Positions 1 to 8,705 of a DNA stretch of 64,000 nucleotides are shown here, piece by piece. Position numbers and translations under genes: made by a program. The stretch is from contig NZ_JADWYO010000010.1 of the NCBI RefSeq assembly GCF_022414595.1, forward strand, positions 56,812 to 120,811. The letters are read 5' to 3'. Numbering within the stretch: the stretch's first letter is position 1; the number at the start of each line of letters is the position of its first letter. The notes under the pieces are model-generated. The model made no database searches, was not told the DNA's origin, and worked only from the letters and a program-made list of their open reading frames with translations. Origin of the DNA: Streptomyces sp. MUM 203J (GTDB lineage Bacteria > Actinomycetota > Actinomycetes > Streptomycetales > Streptomycetaceae).

Positions 1-203
1 ACGGCGGTTCCGGCGAGGGCGATGAGGCCGACATGCGCGACGACACCGGCCCCTCCGAGCAGGCCGCCGCCGACCCCGGCGCGCCTCCCTTTCTCCGCGA
101 GCTCGGCCCGCGCGGCCCGCACCTCGAGCCTGACCAGGTCGGACATCTGCTCCGAGGCCCGCCTGACCAGCTCGCCGACCGAGGGTTCTCCGTCTACGGC
201 CAC
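1..203 (-). CDS. Phage holin family protein (holin-X type), truncated by the window edge
   Basis: This leftward reading frame starts at a GTG (201-203) and stays open to base 1, giving the first 67 residues; the rest lies outside the window. The visible protein begins MAVDGEPSVGELVRRASEQM and continues with an amphipathic, charged helix followed by a glycine-rich hydrophobic stretch (GLLGGAGVVAHVGLIALAGT), the start of a membrane segment. This layout is typical of the actinobacterial putative holin-X family of small inner-membrane proteins, which are usually chromosomal and not part of a prophage. A GGTGG about 7 bases upstream is a plausible ribosome site. The cellular role of the family is not established. 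The family call rests on recognised N-terminal style only. Confidence 0.6.
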   Translation of the reverse strand, partial: MAVDGEPSVGELVRRASEQMSDLVRLEVRAARAELAEKGRRAGVGGGLLGGAGVVAHVGLIALAGTA

Positions 204-362
204 AGCCGACCACCTTCCTTGTCCACATCGCATGAGGGGTGCCCGGGTACCCCCGTGTCACCCGTCCATGCGGGACGGCACCGGGACGGTTCAGCGTGGC
301 TTCACGATCCGGCGAAGCAGATCTAAGTAGACCTACGGCAATCCCGCCTGAAGACTGCGGAC

Positions 363-1280
363 ATGACGTACAGCCACAGCACCGGCACCGCGAACCGCCT
401 CCTGCCGCCCTTCGGCCGCGTCCTGTGCGCGATGGTCACCCCGTTCACCCCTGCGGGTGAGTCCCTGGACCTGGACCGGGCCGCGAATCTCGCGACGGAC
501 CTGCTCGCGGGCGGCTGCGACGGGCTCGTCCTGAACGGCACCACCGGGGAGTCCCCGACGACCACCGACGCCGAGAAGAGCACCCTGATCCGGGCGGTCA
601 GGGAGGCGGTCGGCGGCTCGGCCGTCCTGGTCGCCGGGGTCGGCACGGCCGACACCGCGCACACCGTGGCGCTGGCCCGGCAGGCGGAGGAGTCGGGCGC
701 CGACGGACTCCTGGTCGTCCCGCCGTACTACAGCCGCCCGCCGCAGACCTCCGTGGAGGCGCACTTCCGCCGGGTGGCGGACGCGACGGGTCTGCCGCTC
801 GCCGTGTACGACATCCCCGGCCGTACCGGCACCCGGGTCGAGCCGCAGACCATGCTGAGGCTGGCCGAGCACCCGCGGATCGTCGCGGTGAAGGACTGCG
901 CGTACGACCTGCTGGGCTCCACCAAGGTCATCGGCCGCACCTCGCTCGCCTACTACTCGGGCGCCGAGGAGATGAACCTGCCGCTGTACGCGGTGGGCGG
1001 CGCGGGCTGCATCAGCACGGCCGCGAACGTGGCGCCGGGCGCGGTGCGGGCGGTGCTGGACGCGTTCGACGCGGGGGACACGGAGGAGGCTGCCCGGCTG
1101 AACCGGCGGCTGCTCCCGCTGGTCGAGCTGATGATGGCCGCGGGCCTGCCGGGCACGGTCACCGCCAAGGCCCTGCTGGACGCGGGCCCGGTACGGGAAC
1201 CGCTGCAGCCCGCCGGCCGGGAGACGGCCGACGGGCTGCGCCGGGCGTACGAGGAGCTGACGGCCCTCAGTCCGCGATGA
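363..1280 (+). CDS. dapA: 4-hydroxy-tetrahydrodipicolinate synthase
   Basis: The 305-residue product condenses pyruvate with aspartate semialdehyde in the first committed step of lysine and meso-diaminopimelate synthesis (cytoplasmic). The family TIM-barrel motifs are present: TTGES at residues 60-64, the catalytic tyrosine at Y149 in YDIPGRTG, and the Schiff-base lysine at K177 in VAVKD. Length is normal for DapA. The start fits homologues, with the conserved core beginning at FGRVLCAMVTPF. The leftward dapD lies nearby, so two diaminopimelate-pathway genes are clustered. Its last 14 bases overlap the end of a small convergent gene (1267-1479). Streptomycetes usually carry more than one DapA-like protein, so a related aldolase activity is possible. 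Confidence 0.88.
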   Translation: MTYSHSTGTANRLLPPFGRVLCAMVTPFTPAGESLDLDRAANLATDLLAGGCDGLVLNGTTGESPTTTDAEKSTLIRAVREAVGGSAVLVAGVGTADTAHTVALARQAEESGADGLLVVPPYYSRPPQTSVEAHFRRVADATGLPLAVYDIPGRTGTRVEPQTMLRLAEHPRIVAVKDCAYDLLGSTKVIGRTSLAYYSGAEEMNLPLYAVGGAGCISTAANVAPGAVRAVLDAFDAGDTEEAARLNRRLLPLVELMMAAGLPGTVTAKALLDAGPVREPLQPAGRETADGLRRAYEELTALSPR

Positions 1281-1479
1281 GGTTCCGCCCCAGGACGGCG
1301 ACATGCTCCAGCACGTCCTCCATGGGGTCGTCGATCTGTCCGGCGTTGATCAGGCCCACCCGGGGCCCGTTGTGCGACTGCCGGTTGTCCTCGTCGGCCG
1401 ACGCGGCTCCGCACGGGAGTGCCGCCAGCGCGACCGCCCCCGCGCAGACCGCGACCATCCTGCCGGTCCTCGTGCCCAC
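1267..1479 (-). CDS. Small secreted protein of unknown function
   Basis: This 70-residue protein starts at GTG (1477-1479), with GAGGTGA immediately upstream. It opens with a basic tip and hydrophobic core (MGTRTGRMVAVCAGAVALAALPCG) ending in AASA, a good type I signal peptidase site, which leaves a mature chain of about 43 acidic residues. The mature part (DEDNRQSHNGPRVGLINAGQ and following) resembles small secreted proteins common in streptomycetes, but I cannot name a function. It is convergent with dapA and overlaps its 3' end by 14 bases. Confidence 0.6.
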   Translation of the reverse strand: MGTRTGRMVAVCAGAVALAALPCGAASADEDNRQSHNGPRVGLINAGQIDDPMEDVLEHVAVLGRNLIAD

Positions 1480-1580
1480 TTCTCACCTCACCGTTTCATG
1501 TGACCCTGCGTCGGTCTGCTCATCGGCCCGGCGGGGCCGCGGGTCACGCGGGGTCACACGAACGATGACGGGCGGGCCGG

Positions 1581-2564
1581 TCAGTTGTGGCTGTGCAGGA
1601 TGTCGTTCAGGCCGCCCCAGACGGCGTTGTTCGGGCGGGCCTCGACGGTGCCGGTGACCGAGTTGCGGCGGAAGAGGATGTTCGAGGCGCCGGACAGCTC
1701 GCGGGCCTTGACGACCTGGCCGTCGGGCATCGTCACGCGCGTCCCGGCCGTCACGTACAGACCGGCCTCGACCACGCACTCGTCGCCGAGCGCGATGCCG
1801 ACGCCCGCCTCGGCACCGACCAGGCAGCGCTCCCCGACAGAGATGATCACGTTGCCGCCGCCGGACAGGGTGCCCATGGTGGAGGCGCCGCCGCCGATGT
1901 CGGAGCCGTCGCCGATGACGACACCCGCGGAGATCCGGCCCTCGACCATGGAGGTGCCGAGGGTGCCCGCGTTGAAGTTGACGAAGCCCTCGTGCATGAC
2001 GGTCGTGCCGGAGGCGAGGTGCGCGCCGAGCCGGACGCGGTCGGCGTCCGCGATGCGCACGCCCTTGGGCGCCACGTAGTCCGTCATGCGCGGGAACTTG
2101 TCGACACTGGTGACCTGGAGGTGCAGTCCCTCGGCCCGGGCGTTGAGCCGGACCCTCTCCAGATCGTCCACGGCGACCGGGCCGAGGCTGGTCCAGGCGA
2201 CGTTGGCGAGCAGGCCGAAGATCCCGTCCAGGTTCTGGCCGTGCGGCTTCACCAGCCGGTGGCTCAGCAGGTGCAGGCGCAGGTAGGCGTCGTGCGCGTC
2301 GAGCGGCTTGTCGTCGAGCGAGGCGGCCACGGTGCGGACGGCGACGACCTCGACGCCGCGGCGGGCGTCGACGCCGAGGGCCTTCGCGGCGCCGTCACCG
2401 AGGGCCTTGACGGCCTCGTCCGGGGTGAGGCGCTCGGTTCCGGCCGGCCCGGGCTGCTCGACCAGCTCGGGGGCGGGGAACCAGGTGTCGAGAACGGTGC
2501 CGTCACCGGCGATGGTGGCGAGGCCGACGGCGACGGCTCCGGTGGTGCGGGGTGCATCAGTCAT
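1581..2564 (-). CDS. dapD: 2,3,4,5-tetrahydropyridine-2,6-dicarboxylate N-succinyltransferase
   Basis: The 327-residue product transfers succinyl from succinyl-CoA to tetrahydrodipicolinate in the succinylase branch of lysine/diaminopimelate synthesis. The C-terminal half carries left-handed beta-helix hexapeptide repeats (segments around [40 protein letters not shown] and [20 protein letters not shown]). The length and the long N-terminal domain are of the actinobacterial DapD type. I chose the ATG at 2562-2564 ([14 protein letters not shown]); the frame stays open further upstream, but only into low-complexity sequence. It is transcribed away from the membrane-protein gene at 3016. Confidence 0.9.
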   Translation of the reverse strand: MTDAPRTTGAVAVGLATIAGDGTVLDTWFPAPELVEQPGPAGTERLTPDEAVKALGDGAAKALGVDARRGVEVVAVRTVAASLDDKPLDAHDAYLRLHLLSHRLVKPHGQNLDGIFGLLANVAWTSLGPVAVDDLERVRLNARAEGLHLQVTSVDKFPRMTDYVAPKGVRIADADRVRLGAHLASGTTVMHEGFVNFNAGTLGTSMVEGRISAGVVIGDGSDIGGGASTMGTLSGGGNVIISVGERCLVGAEAGVGIALGDECVVEAGLYVTAGTRVTMPDGQVVKARELSGASNILFRRNSVTGTVEARPNNAVWGGLNDILHSHN

Positions 2565-3015
2565 GACACCGAACCTAACCGGCGGGCCCGGCCGGGGGCG
2601 AACCGGTCTCAGGTGCCGGTCGCGCAGCCCGCGCGGCCCGGCACCCCTGACTCCCCCGTGAACCGCCCCCACCGGCCCGTCCCGCAGCACACTCCCGGCC
2701 CCACACTCTGACGGCACCGGTCTCCCGCCCGTCCGGCCCGCGCCGCCCGGCCTCCGCCCCGCCCACCCTGGCGACCGCCCCGCTCTGCGGCCCGAACCGC
2801 TCATGTCTCCCCCCGCTCGCAACTCACGCCTCCTGCGCCTTCCCGGCCACCCCTTCCGGTCCTCACGCCCGTACCGCCCACGCCTGCGCCGTCCGCCCCC
2901 CGACGGGCACAGCCCACGCCTCACCGGCCCGCGTCGCCCCCGCCCACCCGTCCCGGACCGTTCCCGGTTAACGTGTCCCGGTCAATCCGGGCATCGAACA
3001 CAGGAGCGCATACCG
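2565..3015. promoter_or_regulatory. 451-bp divergent gene-free region, strongly C-rich on the + strand
   Basis: This separates the starts of dapD (leftward) and the membrane protein (rightward), so promoters for both should lie here. No convincing gene is present. The + strand is markedly enriched in C over G, with repeated short CCCACGCCT/CTCACGCCT-like words between about 2820 and 2930. GTTAAC and the ribosome site AGGAG (3002-3006) sit just before the start at 3016. Exact promoter elements cannot be assigned by eye. Confidence 0.5.
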
Positions 3016-4185
3016 ATGACAGCCCCACCGCCGCCACCTCCCGGCCCTCCGGGCGCCCCGGGCCCCTACAGCCCGTACGGCCCCGGTTACGGGGGCGGCT
3101 GGGCCCCGTTCGCACCGCCGAAACCGGGGGTGATCCCGCTGGGCCCGCTGGGCGTGGGCGACATCCTGGGTGGCGCGTTCAGCACGCTCGGCCGGGCGTG
3201 GAAGGCACTGCTGGGCCTCTCGGCGGCGGTGTTCGGCATCGTGGCGGTGCTGGCCGGCGTGCTGGTCTTCATCGCCTTCACCAGCATGGCGGAGATGTTC
3301 GAGCGGACGTCGTCGCCCGCCTTCGGGTCGAGGACGACGATCGTGGAGGACGTCACGCCGCTGGCGGTCGTCGGCCTCGTCTCGCTCTGGGTGCTCGCGG
3401 TGCTCGCGTTCTTCCTCGCCTACGCCCTGATCACGGCGGCGGGCCCGGTGGCCCTGCGTTCCGCGGTGGTGGGGCAACAGGTCACGTTCGGCATGCTGTG
3501 GCGGCAGACCTGGGCCCGCGTGGGGGCGGTGGTCGGCACGATCCTGCTGACGTACCTGATCGCCCTGGTGCCTACGGGGGGCCTGGCCTTCCTGGGCTTG
3601 TTCCTCATCTTCGGAGCCCTTTCCGCGGCGTCCACCGGTTCCGGTTTCGAACCGCCTCTCTGGGGCATCCCCGTCGGCCTGCTCGGCGGCCTGGCGGTGT
3701 TCGTGCTGGCCGTCTGGATCTGGGTGAAGTTCATCCTGGCCCCGTCGGCCGTGGTGATGGAGGGCCTGGGGCCGGTCCAGGCCATGCGCCGCTCCTCACA
3801 GCTGGTGAGGGGCTCCTGGTGGCGGGTGTTCGGGATCTCGCTGCTCGGCGGGGTGATCGCGTCGGTCATGGCCTGGCTGATCCAGATGGCCTTCCAGCTC
3901 GTCGGCGTCCTGCCGGCCGCCGCGCTGTCGGGTTCCGGTTCGGACGCGCAGGTCCCGGCGATCGCCGTGATGGTGGTCGTGTCCGCGCTGGGCGTGCTGC
4001 TGTCGCAGGTCGTGTCGTCGGTGTATCCGTCCCTGGTGAACGGCCTGATCTACGTCGACCGTCGTATCCGGACGGAGAACCTGGCGGCGTCCCTGGCCGA
4101 AGCGGCGGGCGTCCCGCCGCACCCGCAGCCGTACCCCTACGGCCAGCCCCCGGCTCCGCCCTACGGGCAACCGCCGATGGGCTGA
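3016..4185 (+). CDS. Multi-pass integral membrane protein (GdpD-type membrane-domain family)
   Basis: The 389-residue protein has a proline/glycine/tyrosine-rich cytoplasmic N-terminus (about residues 1-45), then a GVGDILGGAFSTLGRAWK-type segment and several hydrophobic helices, ending in a Pro/Tyr-rich tail (PHPQPYPYGQPPAPPYGQPP). The GDILGGAF...W and FILAP...V..G...A..RS..LVRG pattern is that of the membrane domain also found in some glycerophosphodiester phosphodiesterases, but no catalytic domain is present. The ATG at 3016 was chosen because AGGAG lies 9 bases upstream and the conserved part begins after it. Function is unknown; a role in envelope organisation is only a guess. Confidence 0.75.
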   Translation: MTAPPPPPPGPPGAPGPYSPYGPGYGGGWAPFAPPKPGVIPLGPLGVGDILGGAFSTLGRAWKALLGLSAAVFGIVAVLAGVLVFIAFTSMAEMFERTSSPAFGSRTTIVEDVTPLAVVGLVSLWVLAVLAFFLAYALITAAGPVALRSAVVGQQVTFGMLWRQTWARVGAVVGTILLTYLIALVPTGGLAFLGLFLIFGALSAASTGSGFEPPLWGIPVGLLGGLAVFVLAVWIWVKFILAPSAVVMEGLGPVQAMRRSSQLVRGSWWRVFGISLLGGVIASVMAWLIQMAFQLVGVLPAAALSGSGSDAQVPAIAVMVVVSALGVLLSQVVSSVYPSLVNGLIYVDRRIRTENLAASLAEAAGVPPHPQPYPYGQPPAPPYGQPPMG

Positions 4186-4210
4186 CAGCACACGCGCCGC
4201 GCACGCGGAA

Positions 4211-4254
4211 ACGGCCGTGCCCGCCGGGGAGCTTCCCCAGGCGGGCACGGCCGT
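4211..4254. terminator. Bidirectional hairpin terminator between convergent genes
   Basis: A perfect 15-bp inverted repeat (ACGGCCGTGCCCGCC at 4211-4225 against 4240-4254) encloses a further 5-bp stem (GGGGA/TCCCC) with a GCT loop, about 20 paired bases in all. It sits between the rightward membrane-protein gene and the leftward end of the suf operon, and can serve both. Confidence 0.85.
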
Positions 4255-4271
4255 TCGCGTACGACCAGCGG

Positions 4272-4616
4272 TCAGACGTTGAAGCCCAGCGCGCGCAGCT
4301 GCTCGCGGCCGTCGTCCGTGATCTTGTCCGGGCCCCACGGCGGCATCCAGACCCAGTTGATCTTCAGTTCGTTGACGATGCCGTCGGTCGCGGACTTCGC
4401 CTGGTCCTCGATGACGTCGGTCAGCGGACAGGCCGCCGAGGTGAGCGTCATGTCCAGAGTCGCGACGTTGGAGTCGTCGATGTGGATGCCGTAGATGAGG
4501 CCGAGGTTGACGACGTCGATGCCCAGCTCGGGGTCGACGACGTCGTACAGCGCCTCGCGGACCTCGTCCTCGGTGGCGGGCTTCATCTCCGCGGCGGGGG
4601 TGGGGTTGTCACTCAT
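4272..4616 (-). CDS. sufT: SufT-like metal-sulfur cluster assembly factor (MIP18/DUF59 domain)
   Basis: The 114-residue protein is almost entirely one MIP18/DUF59 domain: EDEVREALYDVVDPELGIDV, then LTSAACPLTDVIEDQ with the family cysteine, and WVWMPPWGPDKITDDGREQL. It is the last gene of the suf operon and probably helps mature or deliver iron-sulfur clusters. Start ATG 4614-4616 (MSDNPTPAAE) overlaps the sufU stop in ATGA, arguing for translational coupling; longer in-frame extensions merely read back into sufU. Confidence 0.85.
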   Translation of the reverse strand: MSDNPTPAAEMKPATEDEVREALYDVVDPELGIDVVNLGLIYGIHIDDSNVATLDMTLTSAACPLTDVIEDQAKSATDGIVNELKINWVWMPPWGPDKITDDGREQLRALGFNV

Positions 4617-5068
4617 GCCGTCTTCTCCTCGCCCAGTGCCTGGGCCGTCGCGTCCTTCCACGCCATCCAGCTCAGCAGCGCGCACTTCACCCGGGCCGGG
4701 TACTTGGAGACCCCGGCGAACGCGACCGCGTCCTCCAGCAGGTCCTCCATCGCGTCGTCCGGTTCGATGCGGCCCTTGGACTGCATCAGCTCCAGGAACG
4801 TCCCCTGGATCTTCCGTGCCTCGTCCAGATCCTTGCCGACGAGCAGGTCGTTCAGCACGGAGGCGGAGGCCTGGCTGATGGAGCAGCCCTGGCCCTCGTA
4901 CGAGACGTCCGCGATGCGCGTGCCGTCGTACTTCACTCGGAGCGTGATCTCGTCACCACAGGTCGGGTTGACGTGGTGTACCTCGGCGTCACCGTCACGC
5001 AAGCCCCGCCCGTGCGGGTGCTTGTAGTGGTCCAGGATGACGTCCTGGTACATCGAATCAAGCTTCAC
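4613..5068 (-). CDS. sufU: SUF system scaffold/sulfur-transfer protein SufU
   Basis: This 151-residue IscU-fold protein accepts persulfide sulfur from SufS through zinc-mediated ligand exchange in Gram-positive SUF systems. The three conserved cysteines are visible: C37 in NPTCGD (with D39), C62 in GQGCSIS and C129 in RVKCALLSW. The extra inter-motif segment characteristic of SufU (compared with IscU) is present around residues 80-120. It lies 15 bases after the sufS stop and overlaps sufT by 4 bases, so it belongs to one operon transcript. Confidence 0.92.
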   Translation of the reverse strand: MKLDSMYQDVILDHYKHPHGRGLRDGDAEVHHVNPTCGDEITLRVKYDGTRIADVSYEGQGCSISQASASVLNDLLVGKDLDEARKIQGTFLELMQSKGRIEPDDAMEDLLEDAVAFAGVSKYPARVKCALLSWMAWKDATAQALGEEKTA

Positions 5069-5083
5069 GCCTTGGTCAGCCCC

Positions 5084-6340
5084 TTATCCGAAGAAGTTGC
5101 GGACGTGCTCCAGGCCGTCCACCAGGGCGTCGACCTCGGCCGGCGTGGAGTACAGATAGAACGACGCCCGCGTGGTCGCAGGAATTCCGTACCGCAGGCA
5201 GACGGGCCGTGCGCAGTGGTGGCCGACCCGGACCGCGATGCCCTGCTCGTCGAGCACCTGACCCACGTCGTGGGGGTGGATGTCGCCGAGCGTGAAGGAG
5301 ATCGCGGCGCCCCGGTCCTCGGCCGTGGCCGGGCCGATGATCCGCAGGTCGGGGACTTTCTGGAGGCGCTGGATCGCGTACTCGGTGAGCGCGTGCTCAT
5401 GCGCGGCGATCTTGTCCATGCCGATCGAGTTCAGGTAGTCCACCGCCGCGCCGAGGCCCACGGCCTGGGCGATCGGCGGCGTACCGGCCTCGAACTTGTG
5501 CGGCGCGGGCGCGTAGGTGGAGGAGTGCATCGAGACGGTCTCGATCATCTCGCCGCCGCCGAGGAACGGCGGCAGGTCCTCCAGCAGCCCCGCGCGGCCC
5601 CACAGCACGCCGATGCCGGTCGGGCCGCACATCTTGTGGCCGGTGAAGGCCACGAAGTCGGCCTGGAGCGCCTGGACGTCCAGGGCCATGTGCGGGGCCG
5701 CCTGCGAGGCGTCGATCAGGACGAGCGCGCCGACCTCCTGGGCGCGGCGCACGATCTCCTCGACCGGGTTGAGGGTGCCGAGGATGTTGGAGACCAGCAC
5801 GAAGGAGACGATCTTCGTCTTCGGCGTGATGATCTCGTCGATCCGGGAGAGGTCGAGGCGGCCGTCGTCGGTCAGCCCGAACCACTTCAGCTTCGCGCCG
5901 GTGCGCTGCGCGAGCAGCTGCCACGGGACGATGTTGGAGTGGTGCTCCATCTCCGTGATGACGATCTCGGTGTCGGAGTCCACCCGGTAGGGCTCGTCGG
6001 CCCAGCCGAGCATGTTGGCCACGAGGTTCAGCGACTCGGAGGCGTTCTTGGTGAAGATCACCTCGTCGCGGCTGGGCGCGTTGATGAACGCGGCGACCTT
6101 GTCGCGGGCGCCCTCGTACAGCTCCGTGGCCTCCTCGGCCAGGACGTGCACCCCACGGTGGACGTTGGCGTTGTGCTGCTCGTAGTACTCGCTGAGCACG
6201 TCCAGAACCTGGCGCGGCGTCTGCGAGGTGGCGGCGTTGTCCAGGTAGACGAGCTTCTTGCCGTCGTGGAGGACGCGGTCCAGGATCGGGAAGTCCTTGC
6301 GGATCGCCTCTGTGTCGAGGAGGCCCGGAAGCTGTGTCAC
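5084..6340 (-). CDS. sufS: SUF cysteine desulfurase (PLP-dependent)
   Basis: The 418-residue group II cysteine desulfurase converts cysteine to alanine and supplies persulfide for cluster assembly. It carries YLDNAATSQ near residue 32, the cofactor lysine K236 in FTGHKMCGPTG, and the catalytic cysteine C376 in RVGHHCARP within the short active-site loop typical of SufS. The GTG start (6338-6340) overlaps the sufC stop in GTGA, supporting tight coupling. It hands sulfur to SufU, encoded just downstream. Confidence 0.94.
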   Translation of the reverse strand: MTQLPGLLDTEAIRKDFPILDRVLHDGKKLVYLDNAATSQTPRQVLDVLSEYYEQHNANVHRGVHVLAEEATELYEGARDKVAAFINAPSRDEVIFTKNASESLNLVANMLGWADEPYRVDSDTEIVITEMEHHSNIVPWQLLAQRTGAKLKWFGLTDDGRLDLSRIDEIITPKTKIVSFVLVSNILGTLNPVEEIVRRAQEVGALVLIDASQAAPHMALDVQALQADFVAFTGHKMCGPTGIGVLWGRAGLLEDLPPFLGGGEMIETVSMHSSTYAPAPHKFEAGTPPIAQAVGLGAAVDYLNSIGMDKIAAHEHALTEYAIQRLQKVPDLRIIGPATAEDRGAAISFTLGDIHPHDVGQVLDEQGIAVRVGHHCARPVCLRYGIPATTRASFYLYSTPAEVDALVDGLEHVRNFFG

Positions 6341-7101
6341 TCGGATGCGCCGCCCTTCGTGTACGCCTCGTAGCCCTCGTTCTCCAGCTTGTCGGCCAGC
6401 TCGGGCCCGCCGGACTCGACGATGCGGCCACCGGCGAAGACGTGGACGTGGTCCGGCTTGATGTAACGGAGGATACGCGTGTAGTGGGTGATGAGCAGGG
6501 TGCCGACCTCGCCGGTCTCGCGGACCCGGTTGACGCCCTCGGAGACGATGCGCAGGGCGTCGACGTCGAGGCCGGAGTCGGTCTCGTCGAGGATCGCGAC
6601 CTTCGGCTTGAGCAGCTCCAGCTGGAGGATCTCGTGGCGCTTCTTCTCACCGCCGGAGAAGCCCTCGTTGACGTTGCGCTCCGCGAAGGAGGGGTCCATG
6701 TTGAGGCGCTCCATGGCCTCCTTGACCTCCTTGACCCAGGTACGGAGCTTGGGGGCCTCGCCGCGGACGGCGGTGGCGGAGGTGCGCAGGAAGTTGGAGA
6801 CGGAGACGCCGGGGACCTCGACCGGGTACTGCATGGCGAGGAAGACGCCTGCGCGGGCCCGCTCGTCGACGGACATCTCCAGGACGTCCTCGCCGTCGAG
6901 GGTGACGGTGCCGCCGGTGACCGTGTACTTGGGGTGGCCGGCGAGGGAGTAGGCGAGGGTCGACTTGCCGGAGCCGTTGGGGCCCATGATGGCGTGGGTC
7001 TCGCCCTGCCGGACGGTGAGGTCGACGCCCTTCAGGATCTCCTTCGTGGTGTTGTCGGCCTCGACGGAGACGTGCAGGTCGCGGATTTCAAGCGTTGCCA
7101 T
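6337..7101 (-). CDS. sufC: Fe-S cluster assembly ATPase SufC
   Basis: The 254-residue ABC-type ATPase is the energising subunit of the SufBCD scaffold. Walker A is GPNGSGKST (residues 40-48), the signature is FSGGEKKR and Walker B is VAILDETDSGLD. Start ATG 7099-7101 (MATLEIRDLHVSV) matches family N-termini; a longer in-frame start upstream adds only residues encoded within the preceding gene region. It overlaps sufS by 4 bases and lies 7 bases after the Rieske gene. Confidence 0.93.
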   Translation of the reverse strand: MATLEIRDLHVSVEADNTTKEILKGVDLTVRQGETHAIMGPNGSGKSTLAYSLAGHPKYTVTGGTVTLDGEDVLEMSVDERARAGVFLAMQYPVEVPGVSVSNFLRTSATAVRGEAPKLRTWVKEVKEAMERLNMDPSFAERNVNEGFSGGEKKRHEILQLELLKPKVAILDETDSGLDVDALRIVSEGVNRVRETGEVGTLLITHYTRILRYIKPDHVHVFAGGRIVESGGPELADKLENEGYEAYTKGGASE

Positions 7102-7108
7102 GGGTGAC

Positions 7109-7426
7109 TCAGGACTCCTGGGTGACGGAGACGAGCACATCGTCCCCTTCGATCTTTACGGGGTACACGGGGACGGGGCGCGTCGCGGGAAGGCCGGACG
7201 GCTTGCCGGTGCGGAGGTCGAAGCTGGAGCCGTGCAGCCAGCACTCGATGGCGCAGTCCTCGACCTCGCCCTCGGAGAGGGAGACGTTCGCGTGCGAGCA
7301 GATGTCGTTGATCGCGAAGACCTCGCCCTCGGTGCGGACGACGGAGACCGGCGTGCCGTCGACCTCCACCCGCTTCGGGGTGTCCTCCTCCAGCTCGCTC
7401 GTCGAGCAGACGCGGACGAAGGCCAT
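7109..7426 (-). CDS. Rieske-type [2Fe-2S] ferredoxin of the suf operon
   Basis: The 105-residue soluble protein is a single Rieske domain with the ligand motifs C43-x-H45 (ICSHANVSL) and C62-x2-H65 (CWLHGSSF). It has no signal peptide or transmembrane anchor. Its position between sufD and sufC is a regular feature of actinobacterial suf operons and suggests an electron-transfer or assembly-accessory role; the exact reaction is not known. Its start overlaps the sufD stop by one base. Confidence 0.88.
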   Translation of the reverse strand: MAFVRVCSTSELEEDTPKRVEVDGTPVSVVRTEGEVFAINDICSHANVSLSEGEVEDCAIECWLHGSSFDLRTGKPSGLPATRPVPVYPVKIEGDDVLVSVTQES

Positions 7427-8601
7427 CAGACGGACGCCTCCAGTTCGGCCTCGATCTTCTCGATGAGCCGCTGCTCGACGTCGGCGAGGCCGATCTGCTG
7501 GACCAGCTCCGCGAAGAAGCCGCGGACGACGAGGCGGCGTGCCTCGGTCTCCGGGATGCCGCGGGCCATCAGGTAGAAGAGCTGCTCGTCGTCGAAGCGG
7601 CCGGTGGCGGAGGCGTGTCCGGCGCCGGCGATCTCACCGGTCTCGATCTCCAGGTTGGGCACCGAGTCGACCCGGGCGCCGTCGGTGAGGACGAGGTTCC
7701 GGTTCAGCTCGTAGGTGTCGGTGCCCTCGGCGGCGGCCTCGATCAGGACGTCGCCGATCCACACGGCGTGGGCGTCGTCGCCCTGCAGCGCGCCCTTGTA
7801 GGCGACGTTGGACTTGCAGTGCGGGACGTTGTGGGTGACCAGGAGGCGGTGCTCCTGGTGCTGGGCGGCGTCGGTGAAGTACAGGCCGAACAGCTCGGCC
7901 TCGCCGCCGGGCCCGGCGTACTCGACGCGCGGGTGGATCCGGACGAGGTCGCCGCCGAAGGTGATGACGACGGACTTGAAGGCGGCGTCGCGGCCGACGA
8001 GCGCGTTGTGCTGGGCGACGTGGACGGCCTTCGCGTCCCAGTCCTGGACCGAGACGACGGTCAGCTTGGCGCCGTCGCCCAGGATGTAGTCGACGTTGGC
8101 GGCGAGGACGGCGTCACCGGTGTGGTCGATGACGACGACGGCCTCCGCGAAGGCGCCCAGCTCGACGACCAGGTGCCCGAAGGAGGTGCCGCCCTGGCCG
8201 TGCACGCCGATACGGACGGGCTCGGAGAGCACCGCCTCCTTGGGCACGGTCACGACGGTGGCCTTCTCGAAGCCGGAGTACGCCTGCGCGGCGACCCGGT
8301 CGACCGGCGTACCGGCCCTGCCGAGCCGGGCGTCGTCGCGGCCGACGGTCTCGACGGTGACGGCGTCGGGCGCGGCCACCTCGACCCGCACGCCCTCACC
8401 GGTGGCGACGGCGGTGCCGTCGTGCAGCCCGCGCAGGCGCTCCAGCGGGGTGAACCGCCACTCCTCCTCGCGGCCGTGCGGGACCGGGAAGTCCGCGACA
8501 TCGAAGGACGGCGGGGCGCTCATGCGGGTGGCGACGGTCGACTCTGCGGCCACCGCGAGGGAGCCGGCGGTGGTCGAGCCCACCGGGATGTTGTCAGCCA
8601 T
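7426..8601 (-). CDS. sufD: Fe-S cluster assembly protein SufD
   Basis: The 391-residue protein is a SufB paralogue and forms the SufBC2D scaffold. The conserved C-terminal core is clear: NLVLTDGARVDSVPNLEIET, then GHASATGRFDDEQLFYLMAR and RRLVVRGFFAEL. The family histidine lies in AGAGHASATG. The N-terminal third is less conserved, as usual for SufD. It lies 104 bases downstream of sufB; that gap holds a GC-rich inverted repeat (CGGGCGCGGC with GCCGCGCCCG, about 8656-8690) that could tune downstream expression. Confidence 0.93.
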   Translation of the reverse strand: MADNIPVGSTTAGSLAVAAESTVATRMSAPPSFDVADFPVPHGREEEWRFTPLERLRGLHDGTAVATGEGVRVEVAAPDAVTVETVGRDDARLGRAGTPVDRVAAQAYSGFEKATVVTVPKEAVLSEPVRIGVHGQGGTSFGHLVVELGAFAEAVVVIDHTGDAVLAANVDYILGDGAKLTVVSVQDWDAKAVHVAQHNALVGRDAAFKSVVITFGGDLVRIHPRVEYAGPGGEAELFGLYFTDAAQHQEHRLLVTHNVPHCKSNVAYKGALQGDDAHAVWIGDVLIEAAAEGTDTYELNRNLVLTDGARVDSVPNLEIETGEIAGAGHASATGRFDDEQLFYLMARGIPETEARRLVVRGFFAELVQQIGLADVEQRLIEKIEAELEASV

Positions 8602-8705
8602 GGCTGTCGTGGTTTCTCTTCCTACGTGCGTACGTCGTCAAGTCGTGCGACCGCGCGGGCGCGGCGCGAAGGGGCCGCGCCCGTGCGGCGGGGTACGGGG
8701 GCCCG

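Noticed and set aside
33..326. Overlapping + strand frames at the left edge
   Set aside because: The minus strand carries a better-supported holin-X type gene from 203; the + frames have no ribosome site or family character.
2973..5027. 684-codon + strand frame overlapping the membrane-protein gene, sufT and sufU
   Set aside because: Runs through three supported genes and a terminator hairpin in the wrong frame.
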